A stretch of 64,000 nucleotides of DNA from contig JABLXQ010000007.1 in the NCBI GenBank assembly GCA_013178375.1, positions 1 through 64,000 of the forward strand. The letters run 5' to 3'. Made by a program: the position numbers and the translations under genes. Every line of letters starts with the position of its first letter. Positions within the stretch are counted from its first letter, which is position 1. The notes beneath the pieces are model-generated. The model was not told the DNA's origin, searched no databases, and worked only from the letters and a program-made list of their open reading frames with translations. The DNA comes from Gammaproteobacteria bacterium (GTDB lineage: Bacteria; Pseudomonadota; Gammaproteobacteria; Pseudomonadales; Ketobacteraceae). This document shows positions 1 to 8,511 of this stretch, piece after piece.

Positions 1-1
1 A

Positions 2-148
2 CCCACCAAAGCTTCACGGATCGCGGAAAAGACCCGCAAGGTCATCAGCGGCTATTCCGATATCAAGCATTTCTGCCAGGCCAGGCTGCAATACACCCGC
101 CAGTTGGAAAAGGATCGCAACCCCGCGTTTGAACTGGGTTACAACTGA
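2..148 (+). CDS. C-terminal end of an unrecognised protein (partial)
   Basis: The frame is open from the left edge and ends at TGA 146-148, giving the last 48 residues of a protein whose start lies outside the window. The tail is hydrophilic, with several Lys/Arg and Gln residues and a short aromatic ending (ELGYN). I recognise no family. The next gene is convergent and ends only 9 bases away, so no separate terminator fits between them. Confidence 0.5.
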   Translation, partial: PTKASRIAEKTRKVISGYSDIKHFCQARLQYTRQLEKDRNPAFELGYN

Positions 149-156
149 AGCATTGC

Positions 157-2085
157 TCAGTGACGCTGTATCGTCTGGGCCAGGCGGGTGCGATTGCGGC
201 CGGCTGATTTCGCGTCGTAAAGCGCCTGGTCCGCGACCAGGATCAGATCCTGGCTGGCACGCCCCTCATCGGGGACCAGAATGGCCACGCCAATACTGAC
301 CGACACCTGTACCCGCGCCTCTCCCACCTCGATGCGAACCCGCTCCACCGCAAGCCGGATGTTTTCCGCCACGTGCAGGGCGCCTTCCACGCCGGTCTCC
401 GGCAGAATCACGGCAAACTCCTCACCGCCATAACGGGCCACGGCATCCGACGGCCGCGTGATGGCATTATCGATCGCCTGCGCCACCCGCTTCAGGCACT
501 CATCGCCCACCAGATGACCATATTTGTCGTTGAAAGACTTGAAGAAATCGATGTCGATCAGCAGTAAGGCCAGGGAATCCCGGCTACGTATCGCCCGCTG
601 CCATTCCTGAGTCAGCTTGTCGTCGAAATAACGCCGGTTGCGAATGCCGGTAAGCCCGTCCTGCATGGTCAGCGCCTGCAGGCGATGGTTAGCCTGCTCC
701 AGATCCCCCATGGTCTGCCGCAGGGCCTGGGTCCGCTCCTCCACCCGCAGTTCCAGCTCTTCGTTGACCGCGCGCTGCAGCTCCAGCGCCTTGTTCTGGG
801 CATGCATGAAGGATTTGCGCTGGGAATTCATGCGGTCCGCCAGGGCGAAGGCCAGCAACACCGTATCCAGCAGCACACCGATCTGCACGGCAGACTCCGA
901 CAGCTCGGTGCGCTCGAACAGACCGAACTTGGCCAGCGAATAATAGGCAATCGCCAGCAGGAACACGCTCCAGGCAATGACAAAATAGCGCGCCGGTTTG
1001 TAGCCGTTGAGCCAGCGGTGCACACCCAATGCAATCGCCAACAGGCAGATGGGAAACACCAGGGCAGCACAGATGCGGATCAGCACGGCGTATTCCAGGA
1101 AAGGCACCAGCCCCAGCATGATCAGACACGCGATATTGCCTGACTGGATAAATGGCATCAGCCGGGGATAGGCGAGCCTGAGCTGCAAGAACACCACCGA
1201 GAACTGGACCGCACACAGCACAATTACCGGAATGATCACCACCAGAGAATTATTGCGCCACCACTCGCTGGCAGGCCACAGATACTGCGCGGAGAAGCCG
1301 TGTATCGAAGCCTCGAACAGCATCATGCTTACCGAGAAACCGGCGTAATAAACGAAACTCCAGTCGCGGAACAATGTGTAGATGAAGAAGTTGTAAACCC
1401 CCATCACCGCCAGAATGCCAAACATGGCACCATAGAACAGCAACTGGATCTGGTCACGCTGCTGGAACGCCTCTGGCGTCCACATCTCCAGCGGAAACTC
1501 CAGCGAGCCGGTCGTGGTCACACGAAACAGCAGCACATGGCTCTGCCCGGGCGCAATCTCAAACGGCAGCACCAGGTTATGGTGGAAGAAGGGACGCTCG
1601 GCCACGGGCCTGCGGTCACCGGTTTGCGCCAGATTGACGATATTCCCCTCCGCATCGACCTGGTAGAACAACACCTCGTCCAGCACCGGATTGCGGATTT
1701 CCAGCAGTCGCTCCAACTGGCGTTGAGTACTGTTGTCGACCGCCAGACGAAACCAGTATGAATGGGGATTGAAACCGAACCCCGGCGCGTGCGCGTGATT
1801 GGCCAGCCAGGGCAAGACGGGGTTGACCACATCTTCCAGCAGACGCTCGATGGGCAGGACCGGATCACCGGCCGGAAGGTAATCCAGATTCACTGAAACA
1901 TTGGTCCGACCATCCAGAAAGGCGGCATCCACCCGGCGCAGGGTGGCGCCGGTAGCTGTCAGGACAGGTACCGACATTTGCCGTTCCCCATCGTCCGCCC
2001 ACGCAGCAACGGGCCACGCCACGCCCCCTGGCAGGCAGAGCAATAGCCAGCAAACCATACACTGTCTGAACAACCTGCGAATCAA
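157..2085 (-). CDS. Membrane diguanylate cyclase (7TMR-DISM sensor + GGDEF)
   Basis: Predicted inner-membrane sensor that makes c-di-GMP from two GTP. The order is: signal peptide, periplasmic 7TMR-DISM extracellular domain (about residues 40-190), seven-helix 7TMR-DISM membrane block (about 210-410), a short coiled coil, and a GGDEF domain at the C-terminus. The active-site motif reads GGEEF and is preceded by RPSD five residues upstream. That is a correctly spaced RxxD inhibitory site, so product feedback is expected. The start is unclear. The frame opens at TTG 2094, but an AGGGG ribosome site (2095-2099) abuts that codon and sits 9 bases from TTG 2085. Starting at 2085 also keeps the basic n-region of the signal peptide; ATG 2058 would lose it. 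The PilZ gene nearby is a possible downstream partner. Confidence 0.9.
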   Translation of the reverse strand: MIRRLFRQCMVCWLLLCLPGGVAWPVAAWADDGERQMSVPVLTATGATLRRVDAAFLDGRTNVSVNLDYLPAGDPVLPIERLLEDVVNPVLPWLANHAHAPGFGFNPHSYWFRLAVDNSTQRQLERLLEIRNPVLDEVLFYQVDAEGNIVNLAQTGDRRPVAERPFFHHNLVLPFEIAPGQSHVLLFRVTTTGSLEFPLEMWTPEAFQQRDQIQLLFYGAMFGILAVMGVYNFFIYTLFRDWSFVYYAGFSVSMMLFEASIHGFSAQYLWPASEWWRNNSLVVIIPVIVLCAVQFSVVFLQLRLAYPRLMPFIQSGNIACLIMLGLVPFLEYAVLIRICAALVFPICLLAIALGVHRWLNGYKPARYFVIAWSVFLLAIAYYSLAKFGLFERTELSESAVQIGVLLDTVLLAFALADRMNSQRKSFMHAQNKALELQRAVNEELELRVEERTQALRQTMGDLEQANHRLQALTMQDGLTGIRNRRYFDDKLTQEWQRAIRSRDSLALLLIDIDFFKSFNDKYGHLVGDECLKRVAQAIDNAITRPSDAVARYGGEEFAVILPETGVEGALHVAENIRLAVERVRIEVGEARVQVSVSIGVAILVPDEGRASQDLILVADQALYDAKSAGRNRTRLAQTIQRH

Positions 2086-2237
2086 CTGCTGCAACCCCTG
2101 ATCAATGAGAGTCTGCGGCCAAACCAGCAGCGCGGACCGGGTGAATCGGTCTGCCGGACGTCCAGGGCATTATTTGACCAACCCTGACGGGCAAACTACC
2201 TTATAAATTGGAGCAGCCCCGACGGGAGGTCAAGGCC

Positions 2238-2567
2238 ATGGACGATCAACGGAAGGAAAACCGTACCCATCTTGTTTATTATCTGCGGGTATTTGAACGC
2301 AGCTCCCGCACCCTGTTCGGCCACGTGGTCGACATTTCCCCCAGCGGCATGCTGATTACCAGCGACAAACCCATGAGCGCGACATCCCGCTACCATCTCG
2401 CCCTGGAAGACATCTCAGCGCTCGACCACCTGGCCACGCTGGATCTGGAGGCGGAGTGTCGCTGGTGCCAGGAAGACAGCCCCGCCGGGCTGTACGATGC
2501 CGGCTTTCGCTTGCTGGCACCGTCCCCCAAGATCAACAGCCTGTTGTCTGCTTATCGGCAGGGGTGA
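2238..2567 (+). CDS. PilZ-domain protein
   Basis: Small soluble protein of 109 residues consisting essentially of one PilZ domain, the common c-di-GMP receptor fold. The basic N-terminal stretch (RKENR) and the downstream DISPSG match the PilZ RxxxR and DxSxxG signatures, although the first Arg cluster is somewhat atypical. I chose ATG 2238 because GGGAGGT at 2223-2229 is well spaced before it; the frame could extend to ATG 2208. It is divergent from the diguanylate cyclase, so the two may form a local c-di-GMP module. The output is unknown. Confidence 0.8.
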   Translation: MDDQRKENRTHLVYYLRVFERSSRTLFGHVVDISPSGMLITSDKPMSATSRYHLALEDISALDHLATLDLEAECRWCQEDSPAGLYDAGFRLLAPSPKINSLLSAYRQG

Positions 2568-2964
2568 GTGCCGCCCACCGTTAATAGGGTAGTCAAGACT
2601 GGCCCGGAACAGGAACTGGGTTCCCGCAACCTAATTTTGTTATGCACACTGTCCGCAATGCCCTGACAAACCGGGTGTCAAAAGTCCGGCAAAAAAATTG
2701 TGTTGGCGATATAATTATTTAACTATTTGATTTTATTTAAATTTATTGTTTTGTGGCTGCTTTTTGATCATTTTATAGAAACTAACGGAATCACGGGATT
2801 CGTGGAGTGTTTTAAAAAGTTTATTCACAAAGTTATCCACAGATTTTGTGGAAAAGTATTTCACTTGCATGGCGAAAATCTTGTGCTATAAACGCGCCAC
2901 TCCAGCAAAACCGCCTTTTCGCCTTTAGCTTACAACATTATCAACAACTAAAAGGATTTGTCCG
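2568..2964. other. 397-bp intergenic gap with AT-rich tract and DnaA-box-like sites
   Basis: No gene is visible here. Bases about 2685-2815 are strongly AT-rich compared with the GC-rich surroundings. They are followed at 2821-2829 by TTATTCACA, at 2833-2841 by TTATCCACA (the exact DnaA-box consensus) and at 2847-2855 by TGTGGAAAA, the inverse of a one-mismatch box. The last two form an inverted pair. An AT-rich tract beside clustered DnaA boxes is the layout of a replication origin or a DnaA-regulated promoter. None of the usual origin neighbours (dnaA, dnaN, gidA, parAB) is in view. Confidence 0.5.
2865..2892 (+). promoter_or_regulatory. Candidate promoter for the 2965 gene
   Basis: TTGCAT (2865-2870) and TATAAA (2887-2892) are separated by 16 bases and lie about 70 bases before the next start codon. 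The DnaA-like boxes at 2821-2855 sit just upstream of the -35 element, where a bound activator or repressor could act. Confidence 0.4.
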
Positions 2965-3660
2965 ATGAGCAGCCCTCTCACCCCCCATGTCGGCTTCCCC
3001 CTCAGTGACGCCATGCAGCAGAAGTCGAACCGGTTTCTGGAAGCTGTCGCTGCGAAGGACAAGCGGGCCGGCGCCCTCTTCCTTGATGTGATCGAGCAGC
3101 TCACTACCGAAATTATCGATACTCTGCTGGTGCAGACCGTGACCATCGCCCGGATCAGCCCGATGGGGCAGAAGATCATCAATGTGTGCGCCTCCACCGG
3201 CAACAAGGCTTCGTCGATGCTGTCGGCCAAAATCTACCGGGATGCCGACATTGCAGAGCTGCAGCAAGTGGCCACTTTCTGGCAAGGACTGATCAAGAAC
3301 TCCGCGACCGACAATAGCGGGCTGTGGTATCTGGCCACTCCCATCGACAGCACGCTGGCCGCAGCGCTGGACAGTATCCTGAATGAGAAAGGCACTGGCA
3401 GCGCCTTCACTCCGCGCAACGTTGAAGACATAGCGCAAAAGTACGATCACCTGATGGCAACGATCATTGACCACTTTTTCCTGCAGCCGGCCCAGTTCGT
3501 GGATATGGGCATGATCACCCGCAAGATGCTGAACCTGGGTGTGGACGGGGTGAAGCAGGCGTCCCACGCGGTGGTGCACAAGGTGGTGAAGAAGCTTGAG
3601 CCGGAGCCGCTGGGGGCTTATGTGGATCATACGGCGCGGTTGTATGTGAAGTTGCCTTGA
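2965..3660 (+). CDS. Uncharacterised soluble protein, 231 aa
   Basis: I do not recognise a family. The product is predicted to be cytoplasmic: no signal peptide, no membrane helix, mostly helical with mixed charge. The composition (many Ala, Leu, Ile, Lys and Asp; single Cys near the middle) is that of a normal folded protein, whereas the longer opposite-strand frame has a low-complexity look. AAAGGA lies 9 bases before ATG 2965. The gene stands alone behind an AT-rich promoter region with DnaA-like boxes, and its 3' end faces dinG across a long palindromic element. That isolation suggests its own regulation. No function is assigned. Confidence 0.7.
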   Translation: MSSPLTPHVGFPLSDAMQQKSNRFLEAVAAKDKRAGALFLDVIEQLTTEIIDTLLVQTVTIARISPMGQKIINVCASTGNKASSMLSAKIYRDADIAELQQVATFWQGLIKNSATDNSGLWYLATPIDSTLAAALDSILNEKGTGSAFTPRNVEDIAQKYDHLMATIIDHFFLQPAQFVDMGMITRKMLNLGVDGVKQASHAVVHKVVKKLEPEPLGAYVDHTARLYVKLP

Positions 3661-3689
3661 TTGATACGGGAACAATTGGATCGTGCCTG

Positions 3690-3811
3690 AATAAAGCAGT
3701 GAGTCGGGTTGTCTGTTCAAGACACGCCACAAGTACATCCCTGTAGGCTCCTCAGCGGCCATCCATGGCCGCTGACGGTCTTGAACAGACAACCCGACTC
3801 ACTGCTTTATT
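3690..3811. repeat. Long palindromic element A, between convergent genes
   Basis: Two 34-base arms (3690-3723 and 3778-3811) are perfect reverse complements around a 54-base centre. The centre contains CACGCC, CATCCCTG, GGCT and a smaller perfect hairpin, TCAGCGGCCAT / ATGGCCGCTGA (about 3752-3775). A 10-base direct repeat, GGATCGTGCC, flanks the whole structure at 3678-3687 and 3817-3826, as a target-site duplication would. The core recurs in element B at 11530 with quite different arms. It lies between the 3' ends of the 2965 gene and dinG, so it could also end transcription in both directions. Confidence 0.85.
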
Positions 3812-3834
3812 TCACAGGATCGTGCCAAATGCCC

Positions 3835-5970
3835 TTAATCCTTTACGAGCGGAAACGGCGGCAGACTATCCAGCAGCAGCTTGCCGTAGCGCTTGTCGAT
3901 CAGGCGGCGGTCGAGAATCACCACTTCGCCCCTGTCGGTTTCCGTACGCAACAAACGCCCCGCCGCCTGCTTCAGCCGGATCGCCGCGTCCGGCACTGAA
4001 ATCTGCATGAAGGGATTGCCGCCGCGTTTTTGAATCCATTCCGCCAGGGTGGCGTCCACCGGATCTTCCGGCACCGAGAACGGTAATCGCGCAATCACCA
4101 CCCGGCTGCAATAGGCACCCGGCAAGTCGATACCCTCGGCGAAACTGGCCAGGCCAAAGATCACGCTGGTGTGGCCCTCGTCAACGGCCGCCTTGTGGCG
4201 CCGCACCACTTCGCCCTTGCCCAGTTTGCCCTGCATCAACACTCCGCCCTGCAGGTCAGCCGGCAGTTGCTCAAACACTTCCTCCATCTGGCGGCGCGAA
4301 CTGAACAGCACCAACGTGCCGGGAACGGCGCTCCAGGTTTTTTCCAGGTAATCCAGAATGCCCCGGGTGTGGCGGGACGCATCGCCGGGATCGCAGGCTT
4401 GTTTCGGCACACGGATCTTGCCGGCGGCGGCGTAATCGAACGGGCTGGGTACGGAGAAAAAACCAGACGTGGGTGGTACACCGGAGCGAAAACGGAAGCG
4501 CTCGAAATTGCCCAACGCCATCAGGGTGGCGCTGGTGACGATGGCGGCAAATGCGCGGTTCCACAGGTAACGTGCCAGCACATCGCTGGCCAGCACCGGG
4601 CAGGCGGACAGTTCCACGTCCAGCCCGGACCCGCTGTCAGAAAAATTCAGCCAGCGGGCGACGGGCGCGCGGTTTTCCTCGTCTTCGTTATGGTAGCGCT
4701 GCCACACCTGCAGAACGGCTTGGGCCCGCGCCAGTTGGGTGGCCATCAAGGGCATCCAGGCTTCGGCGTCAGGCTTGGTGATGTCCGAGCGCTTGCCGTC
4801 CATGCCTTCCTGCAGCCAGTCCACCAGCAACTGCAGTTGCTTCACCAGCGCCACGGTCATGGGTTCCAGTTGCGCCGCCTGATCACGCAGTTCCACCGGC
4901 ACTACGCCATCAGGGAAACGATACACCAGCTTGCCCTGTTCGGAATCCATCTGCTCGGTCTGCTCCGCCAGCGGGGTGAGGCTGGATAGCAACAAGCCCA
5001 GCTGTTCGGACAGGTCATCCGACAGCACCTGCAGGTTGGCCTGCACCGATCCGGCGATGCTGTCGAAGCCGGCGCTCTGGATCAGCGAGTCGAGCATTTT
5101 CACCAGTTCCCCCAGCCAGCTTTGCGTGTTGCGGATCTGGGTGGAACAGGAAAAATGCGACAGTGCCTTGTCCGGCAAATGATGGCCTTCGTCGAAGATG
5201 TAAATCGTGTCTTCCGGCGCGGGCAGCACCATGCCGCCACCCATGGCCAGGTCCGCCAGCACCAGGTCGTGGTTGGCGACGATGAGATCGGAGCGGTAAA
5301 TATCGTTGCGGGCGAAATAAAACGGGCAGTCGTCGTAGAAAGCGCAGTTGCGGCCGGTACAGCCGCGATGGTCGTTGGTGACGCGGCGCCAGGTGAAATC
5401 GTCGATGCCATCGGGCCAGCTGTCGCGGTCGCCATCCCAGTTGCGGGTTTCGACGGCCTTGTCCATGGCGCGATACAGTTCGGCCTCGTGCTTGTCCACA
5501 GCGAATTGTTGCAGGTCTTCCCACAGGGCCAGTGTGCTGCCCACGTCACTGCCGGGGGTCATCAGGCGGTCGAGTTTGCTCAGGCACAGATAGCGACCGC
5601 GCCCCTTCGCCAGGGCGTAAGTGAAAGAGACATCACTGTTGCGCAGCAGGTCGGGAATATCCTTGTTCACCACCTGGTCCTGCAGGGCCACCGTTGCCGT
5701 CGCCAGCACCACTTTTTTCTCCAGCGCCTTGGCCACCGGCATCACCGCCATCAGATACGCCAGCGTCTTGCCGGTTCCGGTGCCCGCTTCCACCACGCAG
5801 ACATGATTGTCACTGGTGCGCTTGCCCTCGCCATCCATCTTGATGCCGGCCAGGGCCTTGGCAATCTCGGCGATCATCAGGCGCTGGCCGTAACGGGGCT
5901 TCAGCTGCTTGCGGTTGAGGAACTCGCTGTAGCCGCGCTGGATCTGCTGTTTTAACGCATCTGAAAGCAT
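3835..5970 (-). CDS. dinG: ATP-dependent DNA helicase DinG
   Basis: XPD-like superfamily 2 helicase that unwinds DNA 5' to 3' and resolves R-loops and damaged forks. Visible motifs are the Walker A AGTGTGKT near residue 67, four iron-sulphur cluster cysteines (one in CLSKLDRL near residue 130, three in CTGRNCAFYDDC plus the preceding segment near 205), the Walker B variant DEGH near 260, and VTSATL further on. I took the ATG at 5970 because MLSDALKQ aligns with the known DinG N-terminus and gives 711 residues, close to the 716 of E. coli. The frame runs open to 6228, but that extra part is unlike any DinG. I found no LexA box upstream. Confidence 0.95.
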   Translation of the reverse strand: MLSDALKQQIQRGYSEFLNRKQLKPRYGQRLMIAEIAKALAGIKMDGEGKRTSDNHVCVVEAGTGTGKTLAYLMAVMPVAKALEKKVVLATATVALQDQVVNKDIPDLLRNSDVSFTYALAKGRGRYLCLSKLDRLMTPGSDVGSTLALWEDLQQFAVDKHEAELYRAMDKAVETRNWDGDRDSWPDGIDDFTWRRVTNDHRGCTGRNCAFYDDCPFYFARNDIYRSDLIVANHDLVLADLAMGGGMVLPAPEDTIYIFDEGHHLPDKALSHFSCSTQIRNTQSWLGELVKMLDSLIQSAGFDSIAGSVQANLQVLSDDLSEQLGLLLSSLTPLAEQTEQMDSEQGKLVYRFPDGVVPVELRDQAAQLEPMTVALVKQLQLLVDWLQEGMDGKRSDITKPDAEAWMPLMATQLARAQAVLQVWQRYHNEDEENRAPVARWLNFSDSGSGLDVELSACPVLASDVLARYLWNRAFAAIVTSATLMALGNFERFRFRSGVPPTSGFFSVPSPFDYAAAGKIRVPKQACDPGDASRHTRGILDYLEKTWSAVPGTLVLFSSRRQMEEVFEQLPADLQGGVLMQGKLGKGEVVRRHKAAVDEGHTSVIFGLASFAEGIDLPGAYCSRVVIARLPFSVPEDPVDATLAEWIQKRGGNPFMQISVPDAAIRLKQAAGRLLRTETDRGEVVILDRRLIDKRYGKLLLDSLPPFPLVKD

Positions 5971-6285
5971 GAGGGGATTGGCGTCCGTTAGCCGTTGCAA
6001 GCAAGCCATTCTACACCAGCGGCCCGCGATTCCCCTGTAGACATTGGCGAGAACAAAAAAGCCAAAATCAGTCATCTCACCAGCTATCGGATTGGCCGCC
6101 AAAACAGGCGGCCCGGCTCCAAAGACACAGGTGTCATCCCCTTTGTTTCCACCCTGAATCGACTTATTTGCGATTTGTATCTGAGACCTTGCCTGCACGG
6201 TGCCTCCGTTGTACCGTATGCGGCGCATAGAATAAAAACCGCGATCAAAATAAGAATTTTTTTGTACTACTGAGGAGTCCCATTA

Positions 6286-7335
6286 ATGGAATTTAACTTC
6301 CGTCGTGCGCTGGCACGTGGCTTCGTTGCCACTGTCGCCGCCGCCAGCGTGGCTTTGGCCGGCTGTTCTGCTGCTGTTTATAAGGTTACAGGGGATACCA
6401 TGAACAACATTGGGCAGGATGTCATGCTGCCCTACCTGCTGACCACGGACGATACCAACATCGCCTGTGCCTCAGGTGAAGCACTGACCCCGCTGCTGCT
6501 GTCTTTCTCCACCGTCACCACCCCCCCGGATGAACTCGAAGTGTTGATGAGCATGGTAGGCGGCTCCTGCGCCACCAACCGCGCGTTCGAACACGAAATG
6601 CTGTACCTGCGCTATTCCCGCGAAAAGAACATTACGGCCGCACAGGATGAGCGCATCCAGTCCAAGCGCTGGCATGCCATGGCCGCCGCCCGTTACTACA
6701 AGGGTTATCAGGCTCTGGTACGCGCGCTGGGTGAACCCGGCGAAAAATGTCCCATGTTCGACAACGATTTCCAGCAGCTGATCTGGTTGATGGGCGCCGG
6801 CCTGGGTCTGCAGGCTGCGTTGAGCGACGTGGCTTCGAACATGCAGGTTGGCGTGCCCTTCAGCGTGGCCCCCAAGGCCGAGCGCGCGGCAGGCTGCCTG
6901 GATACAGCGGAAGGCAACAAGAAATGGTGGGGCCTGCCCAAGGGCATTCGCGCCGCACTCTGGACCATCGTTCCGGGCATCACCCCACAAGGCATGGATC
7001 CGTGGCAGGAACTGGCCGCTGCACGGCAGATCGGCATCAAGGAAGGCGTGCGCTTCACTGCTGCGCTGGATGCACTGGTTTCCAACAACAGCAGCAATGT
7101 AGAGCGCGTGCGCTCCATCATCCGTGAGCACGCCACCGTGGTGAAAACCACTGCCGCCAACAAGGACTATCGTCTGGTGGACATCCTGGCCAGCGATCAG
7201 CTGCTGCAGATGTCTGACCGCATGTGGATGCAGGCTACTGGCACCCGCACACCGATCGGCGCCTACGGTACCTTCTGGAATGACAAGAAGGAACAGCCGA
7301 AACTGGACCAGAACCTGATGGATGATTTGCTGTAA
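6286..7335 (+). CDS. TRAP transporter TatT-like lipoprotein
   Basis: Periplasmic, membrane-anchored lipoprotein of 349 residues. The signal peptide ends in the lipobox LAGC (Cys at residue 26). The remainder is alpha-helical with TPR-like repeats, as in TatT, the helper of some TRAP transporters that is thought to sit beside the solute receptor. The order TatT-receptor-permease here (6286, 7429, 8512) supports the assignment. A GAGGAG ribosome site precedes ATG 6286. The AT-rich stretch at 6228-6280 is the likely promoter. The substrate cannot be told from the sequence; in related bacteria such systems are suspected to carry hydrophobic or organic acid ligands. Confidence 0.75.
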   Translation: MEFNFRRALARGFVATVAAASVALAGCSAAVYKVTGDTMNNIGQDVMLPYLLTTDDTNIACASGEALTPLLLSFSTVTTPPDELEVLMSMVGGSCATNRAFEHEMLYLRYSREKNITAAQDERIQSKRWHAMAAARYYKGYQALVRALGEPGEKCPMFDNDFQQLIWLMGAGLGLQAALSDVASNMQVGVPFSVAPKAERAAGCLDTAEGNKKWWGLPKGIRAALWTIVPGITPQGMDPWQELAAARQIGIKEGVRFTAALDALVSNNSSNVERVRSIIREHATVVKTTAANKDYRLVDILASDQLLQMSDRMWMQATGTRTPIGAYGTFWNDKKEQPKLDQNLMDDLL

Positions 7336-7355
7336 CCCCTGTCGCACCCTCCATG

Positions 7356-7384
7356 GAAAGCCGGCTCATGGGAGGCCGGCTTTC
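7356..7384 (+). terminator. Stem-loop without T-run between TRAP genes
   Basis: GAAAGCCGGC (7356-7365) pairs with GCCGGCTTTC (7375-7384) around a 9-base loop. There is no following T-tract, so this is more likely an mRNA processing or stabilising hairpin, or a weak terminator, than a strong intrinsic stop. It lies 20 bases after the TatT-like stop. Confidence 0.5.
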
Positions 7385-7428
7385 GGGAACGTCAGGATTT
7401 TCGAAGACCATTACTTCCGGAAACAAAC

Positions 7429-8445
7429 ATGAAAAAACTACTCAGATCACTGCTTGTACCTCTTACAGTTGGCACACTGGGCCTGACCGTCAATGCTGAA
7501 GCGGCCAACGGCAAACCCGTATTCTGCATCTGGGACATCGTGGGCAAGAACGGCCCCGTGTTCACCCAGATGGAAGACTACCGTCTGGAAGCCCTCAAGT
7601 GGGGCGTCGATATGGAAATGAAAGCCTACACTGACGAGAAAATCGCAGCAGAGGATTTCAAGGCAGGCGTATGTGACGCCATCGGCGTAACCGGCCTGCG
7701 CGGCCGTGCCTTCAACGCCTTTACCGGTACCCTGGATTCCATCGGCGCCATTCCCACCGACGAACACATGAAGACCGTGCTGCAGTATCTGGCTGATCCG
7801 AAACTGGCCAAGCTGATGGTGAACGGCGATTACGAAGTGGCGGGCATTGGCCCGGCCGGTGCGGCCTACCTGTTCACCAAGGATCGCAGCATCGACACCG
7901 TGGGCGAACTGGCCGGCAAGAAATTTGCGGTGCTGGATTTCGACAAAACCCAGGCCATCATGGTGGAATCCATCGGCGCTTCGCCGGTGACTGCCTCCAT
8001 CACCAACTTCGGCTCGCTGTTCAACAACGGCACAGTGGACGTGATCGGTGCGCCGGCCGTAGCCTATGACGCACTGGAACTGTACAAGGGTCTGGGTGAG
8101 AACGGCGCGATCGTCAACTTCGCCCTGATCCAGCTGACCGTGCAGGTGATCATCCGCAAGAGCAAATTCCCGGAAGGCTACGGCCAGAAATCCCGTGAAT
8201 TCGTGTGGAGCCAGTACCCCCGTTTCATGGAGTACATCAACTCCTCCACCAAGAGCATCAAGCCGAGCTACTGGCTGGAGGTCCCGGATGCCGACAAACC
8301 GGGTTACCTGGAAATGTTCCGTCAATCCCGTATCAAGCTGCGCGACCAGGGCTTCTACGATGGCAAAATGCTGAGCTTCCTGAGCAAAGTGCGTTGCCAG
8401 AAGGATGCTTCACTGGCAGAGTGCACTGCCAAAGACCGTGAATAA
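7429..8445 (+). CDS. AdeT-like TRAP solute-binding protein (DUF6091 family)
   Basis: Secreted periplasmic receptor of 338 residues. A signal peptide (about residues 1-26, ending AEA-A) precedes a two-lobed periplasmic binding-protein fold. The family is the AdeT1/AdeT2-like group, often mislabelled as RND efflux parts but found beside TRAP permeases, as here. Residues such as GNKPVF-like at the mature N-terminus, the GVTGLRGRAFNAF segment and the Cys pair near the C-terminus are typical. It should capture the ligand and deliver it to the 8512 permease. The strong terminator directly after it would keep receptor levels above permease levels. Confidence 0.75.
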   Translation: MKKLLRSLLVPLTVGTLGLTVNAEAANGKPVFCIWDIVGKNGPVFTQMEDYRLEALKWGVDMEMKAYTDEKIAAEDFKAGVCDAIGVTGLRGRAFNAFTGTLDSIGAIPTDEHMKTVLQYLADPKLAKLMVNGDYEVAGIGPAGAAYLFTKDRSIDTVGELAGKKFAVLDFDKTQAIMVESIGASPVTASITNFGSLFNNGTVDVIGAPAVAYDALELYKGLGENGAIVNFALIQLTVQVIIRKSKFPEGYGQKSREFVWSQYPRFMEYINSSTKSIKPSYWLEVPDADKPGYLEMFRQSRIKLRDQGFYDGKMLSFLSKVRCQKDASLAECTAKDRE

Positions 8446-8462
8446 TTCCCTCCCCGGCACAC

Positions 8463-8490
8463 AAAAAGCAGGCCACAAGCCTGCTTTTTT
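8463..8490 (+). terminator. Rho-independent terminator after the receptor gene
   Basis: AAAAAGCAGGC (8463-8473) pairs with GCCTGCTTTTTT (8479-8490) around the loop CACAA, ending in a T-run. It lies inside the TRAP unit, between receptor and permease, so read-through would give the permease at a lower level. Tandem order and the short spacing to ATG 8512 fit this attenuation. Confidence 0.9.
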
Positions 8491-8511
8491 TATGAGCGCA
8501 GAACCAAGTCC

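Noticed and set aside
2941..3792. 283-codon minus-strand frame
   Set aside because: Composition is poor and it runs into the palindromic element. The plus-strand 231-residue frame has a ribosome site, a promoter candidate and normal protein composition.
5971..6100. LexA (SOS) box upstream of dinG, and likewise upstream of xth-polB
   Set aside because: No CTGT-N8-ACAG match or close variant was found in either upstream region; CTGTAGACATTGG near 6036 fails in the second half.
5971..6228. N-terminal extension of DinG by 86 residues
   Set aside because: The extra sequence does not resemble DinG, and the protein from ATG 5970 has the family's usual length and start.
7356..7384. Strong intrinsic terminator between TatT-like and receptor genes
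   Set aside because: The stem is good but no T-run follows, so it is listed as a hairpin only.
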